Below are positions 43,745-51,795 of a stretch of 64,000 nt of DNA, in pieces. The notes beneath the pieces were generated by a model, which worked only from the letters and a program-made list of their open reading frames with translations, made no database searches and was not told where the DNA came from. A program made the translations under genes and the position numbers. The DNA lies in NCBI RefSeq assembly GCF_000196875.2, contig NC_014532.2, positions 3,534,001-3,598,000 on the forward strand, read 5' to 3'. This stretch comes from Halomonas elongata DSM 2581. Its GTDB lineage: Bacteria; Pseudomonadota; Gammaproteobacteria; Pseudomonadales; Halomonadaceae. Every line of letters starts with the position of its first letter. Positions within the stretch are counted from its first letter, which is position 1.

Positions 43745-45945
43745 AACAAACCCATCCGCTCGAGTCGTTGCTCCGCCCCGCCGTCGAGTTCAACACCACC
43801 TGGGTGTGCCTGGGCTGTGCGGTGCTCTGCCTGTATGCCCCCTGGTCCATCGCGCTCTCGCCGAGTGTCGGCTGGGGCATGGCAGCGGCCTTTCTGGTCC
43901 TGGGCGGATGGCGGGCCCATCAGGGGTGGACGGTGTTGCGCTATCGCCGCAATATGCGCCGCCTGCCGCGCTTCGCGCTGCGCAGCGACCAGATCCCGGT
44001 CAGCTCGAGGAGCCTGTGGTTGGGAAAAGGCTTCAAGTGGGAGGCGCGTCATACCCAACGGCTCTACGACAGTCAGCAGCCCGAAGCCGAAGCCTATATT
44101 CAGCCACCACGCCGCTATCGCTGGGCACGAGCCATCGAGCAACGCCTGGAAGGCATTCGCTCGCTGTATTTCGTCATCCGCCTGCTCAGTGCCGATACCG
44201 CCTTGAACCCGGTGCGTCCTCTGCCCCCTGTGGGTGGGGTAGCCGCGCTGCATGCCGTCGAATGGAAAGAGGGTTCGGTTTGGATGCCGCTGGGCGAGCG
44301 GGTCGGCCACACCCTGGTCGAAGGCACGACGCGCGTCGGCAAGACGCGTCAGGCCGAGGTGATGATCACCCAGGACATCCATCGGGTCACCCACGGCGAT
44401 CACGAAGTGGTGGTGTGCTTCGATCCCAAGGGCGATGCCGACCTGATGCTGCGCATGTATATCGAGGCCATCCGGGCCGGACGCGGCGATGAATTCTACG
44501 TCTTCCATCTCGGTTTTCCGGAGCTGTCGGCCCGTTACAACGCGGTGGGTCGCTTCGGCCGGATCTCGGAAGTCGCGACCCGGATCGCCGGGGCGTTGCC
44601 CAACGAAGGCAACAGCGCTGCCTTCCGCGAGTTCGCCTGGCGTTTCGTTAACATTGTCGCGCGGGCGAGGCACGCGCTGGGCCAACGGCCCAGCTACGAG
44701 CAGATCCTCACTGACGTCGTCAACATCGACAGCCTGTTGATCGAGTACGCCCGCCAGACCTTCGAGCAGCAGTTCCCCGGCGCCTGGGAAAAGATCGCGG
44801 CGATGGAAGGCCAGTACAACGACAAAAACACGCCGAAGAACTTGCAGGGACGCCATAAGCGCGTGGTAGCGATTGTCGAATACCTTCAGAGCCCTGATAT
44901 CAACGTCAGCGATAGCGTCCTCGAGGGCTTGTTGTCAGCGGTCAGATACGACAAGACGTATTTCGACAAGATCGTCGCCAGTCTGCTGCCGCTTTTGGAG
45001 AAATTGACCAGCGGCCAGATCGCCGAGTTGCTTTCCCCGGACTATCACGACCTGGAAGACACTCGCCCGATCTTCGACTGGCAACAGATCGTGCGCAAAC
45101 GCGGCATCGTCTATATCGGCTTGGATGCGCTCTCGGATTTCGAGGTGGCTCAAGCGGTAGGCAACTCGATGTTCGCCGACCTGGTGTCGGTCGCCGGGCA
45201 TATCTACAAGCACGGCGTCGATGACGGCATGCCGGGCCAGTCTAGCGGCAAAGTGGCCATCAACTTGCACTGTGATGAGTTCAACGAGCTGATGGGCGAC
45301 GAGTTCATTCCCTTGATCAACAAAGGGGGCGGTGCAGGGATTCAAGTGACCGCTTATACCCAGACCCTGTCCGACATCGAGGCCAGGATCGGCAATGCCG
45401 CCAAAGCGGGCCAAGTCGTCGGCAACTTCAACAACCTCATCATGCTGCGCGTGCGCGAGAACAAGACCGCCATGCAGCTCACCGACCAGCTCCACAAAGT
45501 GCCGATAGCCACGCGCATGCTGGTCTCCATGGCGGGGGATAACAGCGACATTGACAGCGATGTCGATTTCTCAAGCTCCGGAGGAGACCGGATAAGCACT
45601 GCGCCGCAGCCCAAGCTGGAACCCGCCGATATCATCAACCTGCCCAAGGGGCAGGCCTTCGCGCTGCTCGAGGGCGGCCAGCTCTGGAAGATCCGCATGC
45701 CGTTGCCCAAACCCGACAAGGGCAAGGACATCCCGGCCAATATCAACGATATGGCCCAGCAGATGCGCAAGCGCTACAACACCGGCGATCGCTGGTGGGA
45801 GTCGGTGGCGCCGCCGCCGATCGAAATCGACCCCGAGCTGACCGCGGCGGCCGCCGGCTCGCCGACGGTGGCCAACCCGCCGCCGGCGCCGGCAGAACCC
45901 GGATTGGAGGTCCCGGGGGATGATGGGATGGACGTCGATGATTGA
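43741..45945 (+). CDS. traD: TraD-type coupling protein (T4CP)
   Basis: 734 residues. Two N-terminal membrane segments (about 20-62) are followed by the VirD4-like ATPase. Walker A GTTRVGKT lies at residues 195-202; an Asp-Glu Walker B is in INLHCDEFNELMGD. A LPKGQAFALLEGGQLWKI strand and a Pro/Ala tail end the protein. It links relaxosome and channel and pumps DNA. The start is set by the ATGA overlap with the PcfJ-like gene. Confidence 0.94.
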   Translation: MKQTHPLESLLRPAVEFNTTWVCLGCAVLCLYAPWSIALSPSVGWGMAAAFLVLGGWRAHQGWTVLRYRRNMRRLPRFALRSDQIPVSSRSLWLGKGFKWEARHTQRLYDSQQPEAEAYIQPPRRYRWARAIEQRLEGIRSLYFVIRLLSADTALNPVRPLPPVGGVAALHAVEWKEGSVWMPLGERVGHTLVEGTTRVGKTRQAEVMITQDIHRVTHGDHEVVVCFDPKGDADLMLRMYIEAIRAGRGDEFYVFHLGFPELSARYNAVGRFGRISEVATRIAGALPNEGNSAAFREFAWRFVNIVARARHALGQRPSYEQILTDVVNIDSLLIEYARQTFEQQFPGAWEKIAAMEGQYNDKNTPKNLQGRHKRVVAIVEYLQSPDINVSDSVLEGLLSAVRYDKTYFDKIVASLLPLLEKLTSGQIAELLSPDYHDLEDTRPIFDWQQIVRKRGIVYIGLDALSDFEVAQAVGNSMFADLVSVAGHIYKHGVDDGMPGQSSGKVAINLHCDEFNELMGDEFIPLINKGGGAGIQVTAYTQTLSDIEARIGNAAKAGQVVGNFNNLIMLRVRENKTAMQLTDQLHKVPIATRMLVSMAGDNSDIDSDVDFSSSGGDRISTAPQPKLEPADIINLPKGQAFALLEGGQLWKIRMPLPKPDKGKDIPANINDMAQQMRKRYNTGDRWWESVAPPPIEIDPELTAAAAGSPTVANPPPAPAEPGLEVPGDDGMDVDD

Positions 45946-45956
45946 GAGGAGCCGAC

Positions 45957-46655
45957 ATGGCGGTTGATCGCGCCGAACGCGCCCAGCAAAAACGTCCTAG
46001 TGCTCTCGGCACGCTGCTCGGCTTGCCGTGGCGGATCGCCATGGTGGTCCTGGTGTCCCTGCTGTGCTCGATCGTCATCGAGTGGGTCGGGATGTATTGG
46101 GACTGGTGGAGCCTGCCCGGCAGCGGCCATGCCGAGCAGACCATGACCACCGAGATGGGCTGGCTGGATACCCAGTTCACTCGTTCGCTGCTGTTCGCTG
46201 ACCCGGTGGCCACCGCCTCGGCGCTGGTGGAGTGGCTGCATACCTGGCTGTTCGTCAAGACGGGGATCGCCGGTTGGCTCGATCACAATGAGACCACCGG
46301 CGGCTGGGTGGGGACACTGCACACGTACCTGGAAGCGGCTGTTTACGTCACCCTGATGACGCTGACGCGCTGTGTGATCCTGGTGCTGACGTCCCCCCTG
46401 TTTGTCATGGCCGCCCTGGTCGGCTTTATTGATGGGCTGGTAAGGCGCGATCTCCGCCGCTTCGGCGCCGGCCGCGAATCGGCGTTCATCTACCACCACG
46501 CCAAACGCGCCGTGACGCCCATTTTCATCCTGGGCTGGCTGGTCTATCTCAGCGTACCGTTTTCCTTCCACCCCAATGTGTTCCTGCTGCCGTGTGCCGT
46601 GCTGTTCGGCCTGATGATCAGCATCGCCACGGGTAGCTTCAAGAAGTATCTGTGA
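45957..46655 (+). CDS. PFL_4697 family membrane protein (TIGR03747-type)
   Basis: 232 residues. Hydrophobic segments lie at about 28-46, 120-150, 175-195 and 200-222; FVMAALVGFIDGLVRRDLRRFGAGRESAFIYHHAKR is the conserved block. GAGGAG before the ATG decides the start over a TTG 15 bases earlier. Its place after TraD is constant in this ICE class. The operon ends at the terminator that follows. Confidence 0.87.
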   Translation: MAVDRAERAQQKRPSALGTLLGLPWRIAMVVLVSLLCSIVIEWVGMYWDWWSLPGSGHAEQTMTTEMGWLDTQFTRSLLFADPVATASALVEWLHTWLFVKTGIAGWLDHNETTGGWVGTLHTYLEAAVYVTLMTLTRCVILVLTSPLFVMAALVGFIDGLVRRDLRRFGAGRESAFIYHHAKRAVTPIFILGWLVYLSVPFSFHPNVFLLPCAVLFGLMISIATGSFKKYL

Positions 46656-46695
46656 GGTCATGATGTTCCCTGCGTAGGCTGCTCGTCAGCCGTTT

Positions 46696-46723
46696 GCGCC
46701 TCCTCCCTGGAGGCGCTTTTTTT
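46696..46723 (+). terminator. Rho-independent terminator after PFL_4697
   Basis: GCGCCTCC (46696-46703) pairs with GGAGGCGC (46709-46716) over a 5-base loop, followed by seven T residues. It ends the first transfer operon. Confidence 0.9.
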
Positions 46724-46749
46724 GGCCAAAGAATCATCACGCCAACCAC

Positions 46750-46760
46750 TTAACGTTTTC
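46750..46760 (+). promoter_or_regulatory. Conserved ICE promoter motif before the RAQPRD operon
   Basis: TTAACGTTTTC begins 27 bases after the terminator T-run and 72 bases before the RAQPRD ATG. A new transcription unit must start here, which makes this the clearest case of the motif acting as promoter or activator site. Confidence 0.65.
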
Positions 46761-46821
46761 TGCTGCGCCGCATGACGTGGCTCTCCACGATGTTCGCAAC
46801 AGTCTCAATCAGGAGAGCGTC

Positions 46822-47157
46822 ATGTCGCGGTTTGCCAAGTGGGGTGTCCTGCCACTCGTGGGCGTGATCGCCACCTCAACCCTGGCGATGGCGGAAGAAC
46901 CCCGCGACGCCATTCAGCGCCGGGACCTGGCCCTGATCCAGTCCCAGCTCGAACAGATCACCCATGTCATCGATCGCCTCGAGGCCCGACAGGACCGTCA
47001 GGCGTCGCCCTCGATGTCGCTTTACCTCGATATCCCACGGCTGCGGCGCGACGTCGAGGCCATCGCCGACGGGATCGATGGCTATCTCGAACCGCCGCGC
47101 ATGCCGGCGAGGCAGGTCCCCGCACTCGATGGCGATTACGTGGGAGTGACGCCCTGA
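46822..47157 (+). CDS. RAQPRD family ICE protein
   Basis: 111 residues, signal peptide about 1-24. The motif giving the family its name is diverged here: SLYLDIPRLRRDVEAIADGIDGYLEP follows an IQRRDLALIQSQLEQI helix. It is periplasmic and opens the second transfer operon. AGGAGAG before the ATG sets the start. It overlaps the next gene by one base. Confidence 0.85.
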   Translation: MSRFAKWGVLPLVGVIATSTLAMAEEPRDAIQRRDLALIQSQLEQITHVIDRLEARQDRQASPSMSLYLDIPRLRRDVEAIADGIDGYLEPPRMPARQVPALDGDYVGVTP

Positions 47158-47375
47158 TGGAGGTTTTCAAGAACGGTGCCGGCTTCTCGGCGTCCGATGT
47201 GGCCGTTCTGATCGCCGGCGTGGGGTGTGTCGTGGTCATTCTGTGGTTGGCCTGGGCCTACCTCTCGACCTATCGGGGCTGGACCAAGGAGCGCATCGAC
47301 GACGACATCCTGGTCAGTGGCCTCATGAGGGCGCTGATGATCGTGTTGGTCTGCCTCTGGCTGTTTCTCAGCTGA
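47157..47375 (+). CDS. PFL_4701 family small membrane protein (TIGR03758-type)
   Basis: 72 residues, two helices (about 14-36 and 53-71) joined by a short charged loop TYRGWTKERIDDD. The size and order match the small membrane subunit placed between RAQPRD and PFL_4702. It is a likely pilin-like or inner-membrane component. The ATG overlaps the previous stop. Confidence 0.85.
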   Translation: MEVFKNGAGFSASDVAVLIAGVGCVVVILWLAWAYLSTYRGWTKERIDDDILVSGLMRALMIVLVCLWLFLS

Positions 47376-47435
47376 GGCAATTATGAGGCCCGCCTGAGTG
47401 GGCCATTCGGCAAGCGCAAGCAAGGAGAACGGAAC

Positions 47436-47804
47436 ATGAACCTTCGCAACCTTTGGCATCGTGCCCGTCACAAGGTGGCCCTGACCACCTCATCGTTGGC
47501 GATGCTGCCAAGCCTGGCCCTGGCACAACAAGGGCTGCCCGATCTCGAGCAACCGGACAATCCCGGCGACGGGGGGCTGATCGATACGCTGCAAGGCTAC
47601 GGCCTGCAAATCGCCTCCTTGGTGGGCCTGGTGCTGTGCGCCGTGGCTTTCTACTTCGTCGCCGGTGCCTTGATGGCATCGTTCCGCGAAGCACGCGAGC
47701 GGGAACAGTGGAGCAAGTTCATCTTGACCGCGGCGGTCGGGGTGGGGCTGATCGTCGTGGTGATCTGGCTGGCCAATATGGCTGCCCCGATCCTCGAGCA
47801 GTAA
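47436..47804 (+). CDS. PFL_4702 family membrane protein (TIGR03745-type)
   Basis: 122 residues. A signal peptide (about 1-30, ending SLALAQ) is followed by LPDLEQPDNPG, then two helices (about 55-80 and 95-115). This resembles a VirB2-like pilin in layout (signal peptide plus two hydrophobic segments). AAGGAG precedes the ATG. Confidence 0.87.
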   Translation: MNLRNLWHRARHKVALTTSSLAMLPSLALAQQGLPDLEQPDNPGDGGLIDTLQGYGLQIASLVGLVLCAVAFYFVAGALMASFREAREREQWSKFILTAAVGVGLIVVVIWLANMAAPILEQ

Positions 47805-47820
47805 GAGACGGGAGGCGGTC

Positions 47821-48198
47821 ATGGCCACGATCGAGTTCATCCCTCGACGCCTCAATGAGACACCGATCGTTTTCCGGGGCATGACCGGGCGCGAGGTCGC
47901 CATGGTGGCCTTTGGCGGCTTCGTGGCCTTCGTGCCACCGGGCATCGTACTGGCCTGGTGGGTCGGCATGGTAGCGGTGGTGCCGACCGTCGCCTTTGCC
48001 GGCCTGGGCCTCTCCCTGCTGGTCGGGGGCAGCATCATGCGTCGACTGCGCCGTGGTCGCCCTCCCTCTCTTCTCTACCGTCGCTTGCAATACCGCCTGG
48101 CTGCCATGGGCTGGGACGGTAGCGGCGAACACCTGATCACGCGCACGACAGCCTATCGGTTGCGCCGCGGGCGCCGCCGTAACGGAGGAGTCTCATGA
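47821..48198 (+). CDS. TIGR03750-type ICE membrane protein (VirB3-like)
   Basis: 125 residues. RRLNETPIVFRGMTGREVAMVAFGGF is the family start; two helices follow (about 28-46 and 52-70), then a basic cytoplasmic tail. The place between PFL_4702 and the VirB8-like PFL_4703 matches a TraL/VirB3 role. It overlaps the next gene by four bases. Confidence 0.86.
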   Translation: MATIEFIPRRLNETPIVFRGMTGREVAMVAFGGFVAFVPPGIVLAWWVGMVAVVPTVAFAGLGLSLLVGGSIMRRLRRGRPPSLLYRRLQYRLAAMGWDGSGEHLITRTTAYRLRRGRRRNGGVS

Positions 48199-48854
48199 GT
48201 CGTTACCGCCATGCGGTGTCCGGGCGGGACGCCCATATCACGACCCTTCGGGGGATCATCCTGCTGCTGGCAGTGGGCTGCGTCTTTCTCTGGAAGGGGT
48301 GGAAAGATGCCCCGGAGGAACTGACGGTCTATTACCCCCCTGATTTGCGCGGTGGCACCTCGCAGTCCGCCTGGGAGATCCCGCCCAACAACGCTTATCA
48401 GTTCGGCTGGTATGTGTGGCAGCGGCTCAACCGGTGGCCCACCAACGGTGAAGCGGATTACAAGCGCAACATTCACGCATTGCGCCCCTACATGACGCCC
48501 TCCTGTCATCGGTCCCTGGAGCAGGAATATCAAAAGCGTCGCCGCCGCGGCGAACTCGACGGGCGCACGCGCGGCATGTACGAGATCCCGGGACGTGGCT
48601 ACCGGCCAGGCGAGTCGGTCGAGATCCTCAGTGACGACAGCTGGTTGGTGAAGCTCGACCTCGGCGTCGAAGAGCACTACGCCGGCACGCCGGTTCGTGA
48701 GTTCTATGCGCGCTATCCCTTGCGGGTCGTGCGGGCCAATGTCGACGCGGACAACAACCCCTGGGGACTGCAGATCGATTGCCTGGAAGGTGAAGCCAGA
48801 CGTCTGGTGACGGACCCCGAAGGTCAAGCGACCGATGAGGAGGAAGCCGAATGA
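48195..48854 (+). CDS. PFL_4703 family protein (TIGR03746-type, TraE/VirB8-like)
   Basis: 219 residues. One N-terminal helix (about 18-36), then a periplasmic domain with LTVYYPPDLRGG, QFGWYVWQRLNRWPTNGEADYKRNI and PYMTPSCH. The layout is that of VirB8/TraE core scaffold proteins. Overlaps of four bases at both ends. Confidence 0.88.
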   Translation: MSRYRHAVSGRDAHITTLRGIILLLAVGCVFLWKGWKDAPEELTVYYPPDLRGGTSQSAWEIPPNNAYQFGWYVWQRLNRWPTNGEADYKRNIHALRPYMTPSCHRSLEQEYQKRRRRGELDGRTRGMYEIPGRGYRPGESVEILSDDSWLVKLDLGVEEHYAGTPVREFYARYPLRVVRANVDADNNPWGLQIDCLEGEARRLVTDPEGQATDEEEAE

Positions 48855-49672
48855 AGCCGATCATCAAGCTGGGGGTTGTCCTGGGCGGCTGCCTGCTGTC
48901 ACTGAACGCCGCGGCGGTACAGATCATGGAGTGGGACCACCGACCGCTGGACATCGAGCTTCCGGTGGAGGCGGAACGCCTGGTGATCCTGGACCGCAAT
49001 GTCAAAGTCGGGCTGCCCAGGCCTATCGCGAACCCCGAGACGTTGCGGGTGCAAAGTACCGGCGGCGTGCTGTACCTCAAAGCCAACGAGCCCTTCGATA
49101 CGCAACGTGTCCAGCTCAAGGATGCCGAGTCGGGTGAGTTGTTGCTGGTCGACTTGACCGCCACCGACGACGCCAGCCACGAAGACATCAAGGTCGTGGA
49201 CGCCGAATCATCGGATGATGCCGAGACGTCAGGGTCGCCGAAAGACGGTCGCAGTGAGGGTGACGCCGACGAACCGGAGGTTCGCTCACCAGTGCCGGTG
49301 ACGCTGATCCGTCACGCGGCGCAGTCCCTCTATGCCCCCTTGCGCACCGTCGAGGCAATTCCCGGCGTCAAGCGGGTACCTATGCGCCTGCCGGACACCC
49401 TGCCGGGGCTGATGCCCGCCTTGCCGGTCGAGGCGACCCCGAAAGCGGCCTGGGGCGTCGATGGCTGGACGGTCACCGCCGTGCGACTCATCAACCAGGA
49501 CCCGTCGCGGGAATTCGAGCTGGATCCTCGCTGGCTTCAGGGCCGCTTCTACAGTGCCAGCTTCATGCACCCGACCCTGGGTCGCAAGGGGAGCGAGACG
49601 GCCGCGACCACGGTCTTTCTGGTCACCCGTCAGGGCGGTCTGCGTGACGCTCTGGCGCGTCAGGGGAGGTAA
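48851..49672 (+). CDS. PFL_4704 family protein (TIGR03749-type, TraK/VirB9-like)
   Basis: 273 residues with a signal peptide (about 1-22). MEWDHRPLDIELPVEAERLVIL starts the beta-rich N-terminal domain; an acidic linker at about 115-145 is followed by a second domain (YAPLRTVEAIPGVKRVP, then LRLPDTL-like MRLPDTLPGL and VTAVRLINQ). The place in the operon corresponds to the secretin-like TraK/VirB9 subunit of the outer-membrane core. Confidence 0.88.
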   Translation: MKPIIKLGVVLGGCLLSLNAAAVQIMEWDHRPLDIELPVEAERLVILDRNVKVGLPRPIANPETLRVQSTGGVLYLKANEPFDTQRVQLKDAESGELLLVDLTATDDASHEDIKVVDAESSDDAETSGSPKDGRSEGDADEPEVRSPVPVTLIRHAAQSLYAPLRTVEAIPGVKRVPMRLPDTLPGLMPALPVEATPKAAWGVDGWTVTAVRLINQDPSREFELDPRWLQGRFYSASFMHPTLGRKGSETAATTVFLVTRQGGLRDALARQGR

Positions 49673-49677
49673 CCCGC

Positions 49678-51159
49678 ATGGCACCACTGAAGAGCAACGG
49701 CTTGTTGAAGGTCCTGGTCCCCGGGGCGCTCGTCCTGGTCATCCTGATTGTCGTCATGGCCCTGGGCGGTGGCGACGGTGACGACTCGGGAGGTGAAGAC
49801 GAGGCCACGGATCCGTCACTGGTCCTGACCGATGAAGAAAAAACCGCCCTGGGCATCGAGGCGGACACCCCGCGTGACACGGTGGCGACCCTGGTCGGTC
49901 AGCTGCGGCAGACCAACGCCGAAATGCAGCAGATGCGGGAAGAAAGTGCACAACTTCGCGAGCAGAACGAACGCCTCGCCGAGCGCGCCCGCAATGTCGA
50001 CCAACAGGTCGCAGCGGCGATGCGCGAAGAACGTGAACGCCACCGATCGCAGCTGAACCAGCAATCCAATGAACAGCAATCCGTGCTGGGCACCCTGAAA
50101 CGTCAGATCAACCAACTGCAGGGCCAACTGGATACGTCGGGTTCCGAGGACGACGTCCCGGTGGGCCTCGGGCTGGAAGGCGGAGGTGCCGGTACCAGTG
50201 GCGGCCAACTCGCCTGGGTGGAGCCTCTTGACGCCGCTCCTACGGATAGCCGGGGACGTCGGTCCAATGACGAAGGTCCGGTGTTTCCGACATCGTTCGG
50301 TGAGGCCTCGGACGCCGTGAGCGACTCGGCCACCCGTGCCGCCACAGCAATCGAAGCCAAGGCCACCGGGGAGCCGGATGCCTCGACCGTCGAACCCGTC
50401 TACACCGTGCCGGAGAACTCGACCCTGATGGGTTCGCTGGGCATGACGGCGTTGATCGGCCGAGTACCGATCAACGGCACCGTCAATGATCCCTATCCCT
50501 TCAAAGCCGTGATTGGCCAGGACAATCTCACGGCCAATGGCATCGAGATCCCCGAACTGGAAGCCGCCGTGGTCAGTGGTACAGCCACGGGCGATTGGAC
50601 GCTGTCCTGTGTGCGCGGAAATATCGACAGCATGACCTTCGTGTTCCAGGACGGCACCATCCGCACCGTCCCCACCCCGGAGGACGTCAACAGTGGTGGC
50701 GGCGGCAGCAGCCGCCAGAGTGGTGACACCACCATCGGCGGGGGTGACTCGATCGGCTGGATCAGCGATGCCTATGGCACGCCCTGTGTGACCGGCGAAC
50801 GCCGCTCCAACGCCCAGGAGTATCTGGGCACCCAGTCGTTGCTGACCGCCGCCGGCGCCGGTGTGGCCTCCACGCTCTCCGACGATGACAGCACGTCCTT
50901 CACCACCATGGGCCCCGATGGCTCCGTGACGCAGGCCATGAGCGGCAACCAGGCCGTCGGCCAGATCCTGACGCAGGGCGTCAATGACATGAGCAACTGG
51001 GTGAACCAGCTGTATGGCCAGGCCTTCGCGGCGGTGTATGTCCCGCCGGGCCAGGAAGTGGCCATCCACATCACCAAGCAGCTGCCGATCGACTTCGAGA
51101 CCGAAGGGAGGAAAGTCCACTATGGCCACTCTCAAGCACCAACCTATGCCCTGCCGTAG
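49678..51159 (+). CDS. PFL_4705 family protein (TIGR03752-type, TraB/VirB10-like)
   Basis: 493 residues. An N-terminal membrane helix (about 9-27), a coiled coil of roughly 60 residues (about 62-145) and a VirB10-type beta-barrel domain (from about 240: PENSTLMGSLGMTALIGRVPINGTV to VYVPPGQEVAIHITKQLPIDF). It spans the envelope and links the inner-membrane ATPases with the core. The end overlaps the lipoprotein gene by 38 bases. Confidence 0.92.
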   Translation: MAPLKSNGLLKVLVPGALVLVILIVVMALGGGDGDDSGGEDEATDPSLVLTDEEKTALGIEADTPRDTVATLVGQLRQTNAEMQQMREESAQLREQNERLAERARNVDQQVAAAMREERERHRSQLNQQSNEQQSVLGTLKRQINQLQGQLDTSGSEDDVPVGLGLEGGGAGTSGGQLAWVEPLDAAPTDSRGRRSNDEGPVFPTSFGEASDAVSDSATRAATAIEAKATGEPDASTVEPVYTVPENSTLMGSLGMTALIGRVPINGTVNDPYPFKAVIGQDNLTANGIEIPELEAAVVSGTATGDWTLSCVRGNIDSMTFVFQDGTIRTVPTPEDVNSGGGGSSRQSGDTTIGGGDSIGWISDAYGTPCVTGERRSNAQEYLGTQSLLTAAGAGVASTLSDDDSTSFTTMGPDGSVTQAMSGNQAVGQILTQGVNDMSNWVNQLYGQAFAAVYVPPGQEVAIHITKQLPIDFETEGRKVHYGHSQAPTYALP

Positions 51160-51610
51160 GGCCCGCCGGGCGGGCCTGTTGGGGCTCAGCCTGGCCATCA
51201 TGGTGGGACTGAGCGGCTGCGCCACCTCCAAGGACGAGCTCATGCCCCATGGTGACACCACCATGAAGGAGCTCTGGCAAGGTGGCGCCGCCTCGGGCGG
51301 CGAGAGCCTGACCCAGCAGGGGCTGTTGGATGCCCGCAGCACGCTGCGTCGTGAGGTCAGTGATGGCGCGATGGTGGATCAGCGCGTGCACTACACCCGT
51401 ACCGCCGCTAACGAGATCTATAACCGGTTCGCCCGGCTGCCCAATCCGGACATCGTGATGTACGTCTACCCGCACCTCGCCGGCGGCGAGGTGCCGGTGC
51501 CGGGTTACTCCACGGTGTTTTCGCTATACCGCAAGCCGCAGTACGCCATGCCCGGCGAGACGGCCCGGCCGTCCGTCGAACGGGCGCAACAGCGGAGGGC
51601 GGCACGATGA
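51122..51610 (+). CDS. Transfer-region lipoprotein (TIGR03751-type, TraV-like)
   Basis: 162 residues. The lipobox GLSGC puts the acylated Cys at about residue 33. YTRTAANEIYNRFARLPNPDIVMYVYPHL and PVPGYSTVFSLYRKPQYA are the family pattern. The start lies inside the PFL_4705 gene behind GGGAGG. A TraV/VirB7-like lipoprotein of the outer-membrane core by position. Confidence 0.88.
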   Translation: MATLKHQPMPCRRARRAGLLGLSLAIMVGLSGCATSKDELMPHGDTTMKELWQGGAASGGESLTQQGLLDARSTLRREVSDGAMVDQRVHYTRTAANEIYNRFARLPNPDIVMYVYPHLAGGEVPVPGYSTVFSLYRKPQYAMPGETARPSVERAQQRRAAR

Positions 51611-51795
51611 GTGACCAACGACAGCCTCTGTCACCGGCCGAGCGCGATCGCCTGTTGATCCGCGACCTCGTCTTCGCGCCGCCAGGGCCCGGAATAACCG
51701 GCACCCTCGAAGAGCTCAAAGCGCACTATCGCGACAAGGTGGCGAGTTCATCTCGTGTCGCGTCTCGTCAGGGAGGCCATGATGTCGGCGTTTGA
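51607..51795 (+). CDS. Small hypothetical protein (62 aa)
   Basis: An ATGA overlap with the lipoprotein gene opens this frame, and its end overlaps the start of the ATPase gene by 14 bases. It is charged, soluble and of unknown family; PLSPAERDRLLIRDLVFAPPGPG is its most ordered part. Coupling at both ends supports translation. Confidence 0.5.
   Translation: MSDQRQPLSPAERDRLLIRDLVFAPPGPGITGTLEELKAHYRDKVASSSRVASRQGGHDVGV

Noticed and set aside
49816..51342. A 508-codon minus-strand frame opposite the PFL_4705 gene
   Set aside because: The plus-strand gene has a clear VirB10-type layout and operon overlaps; the opposite frame is a shadow.
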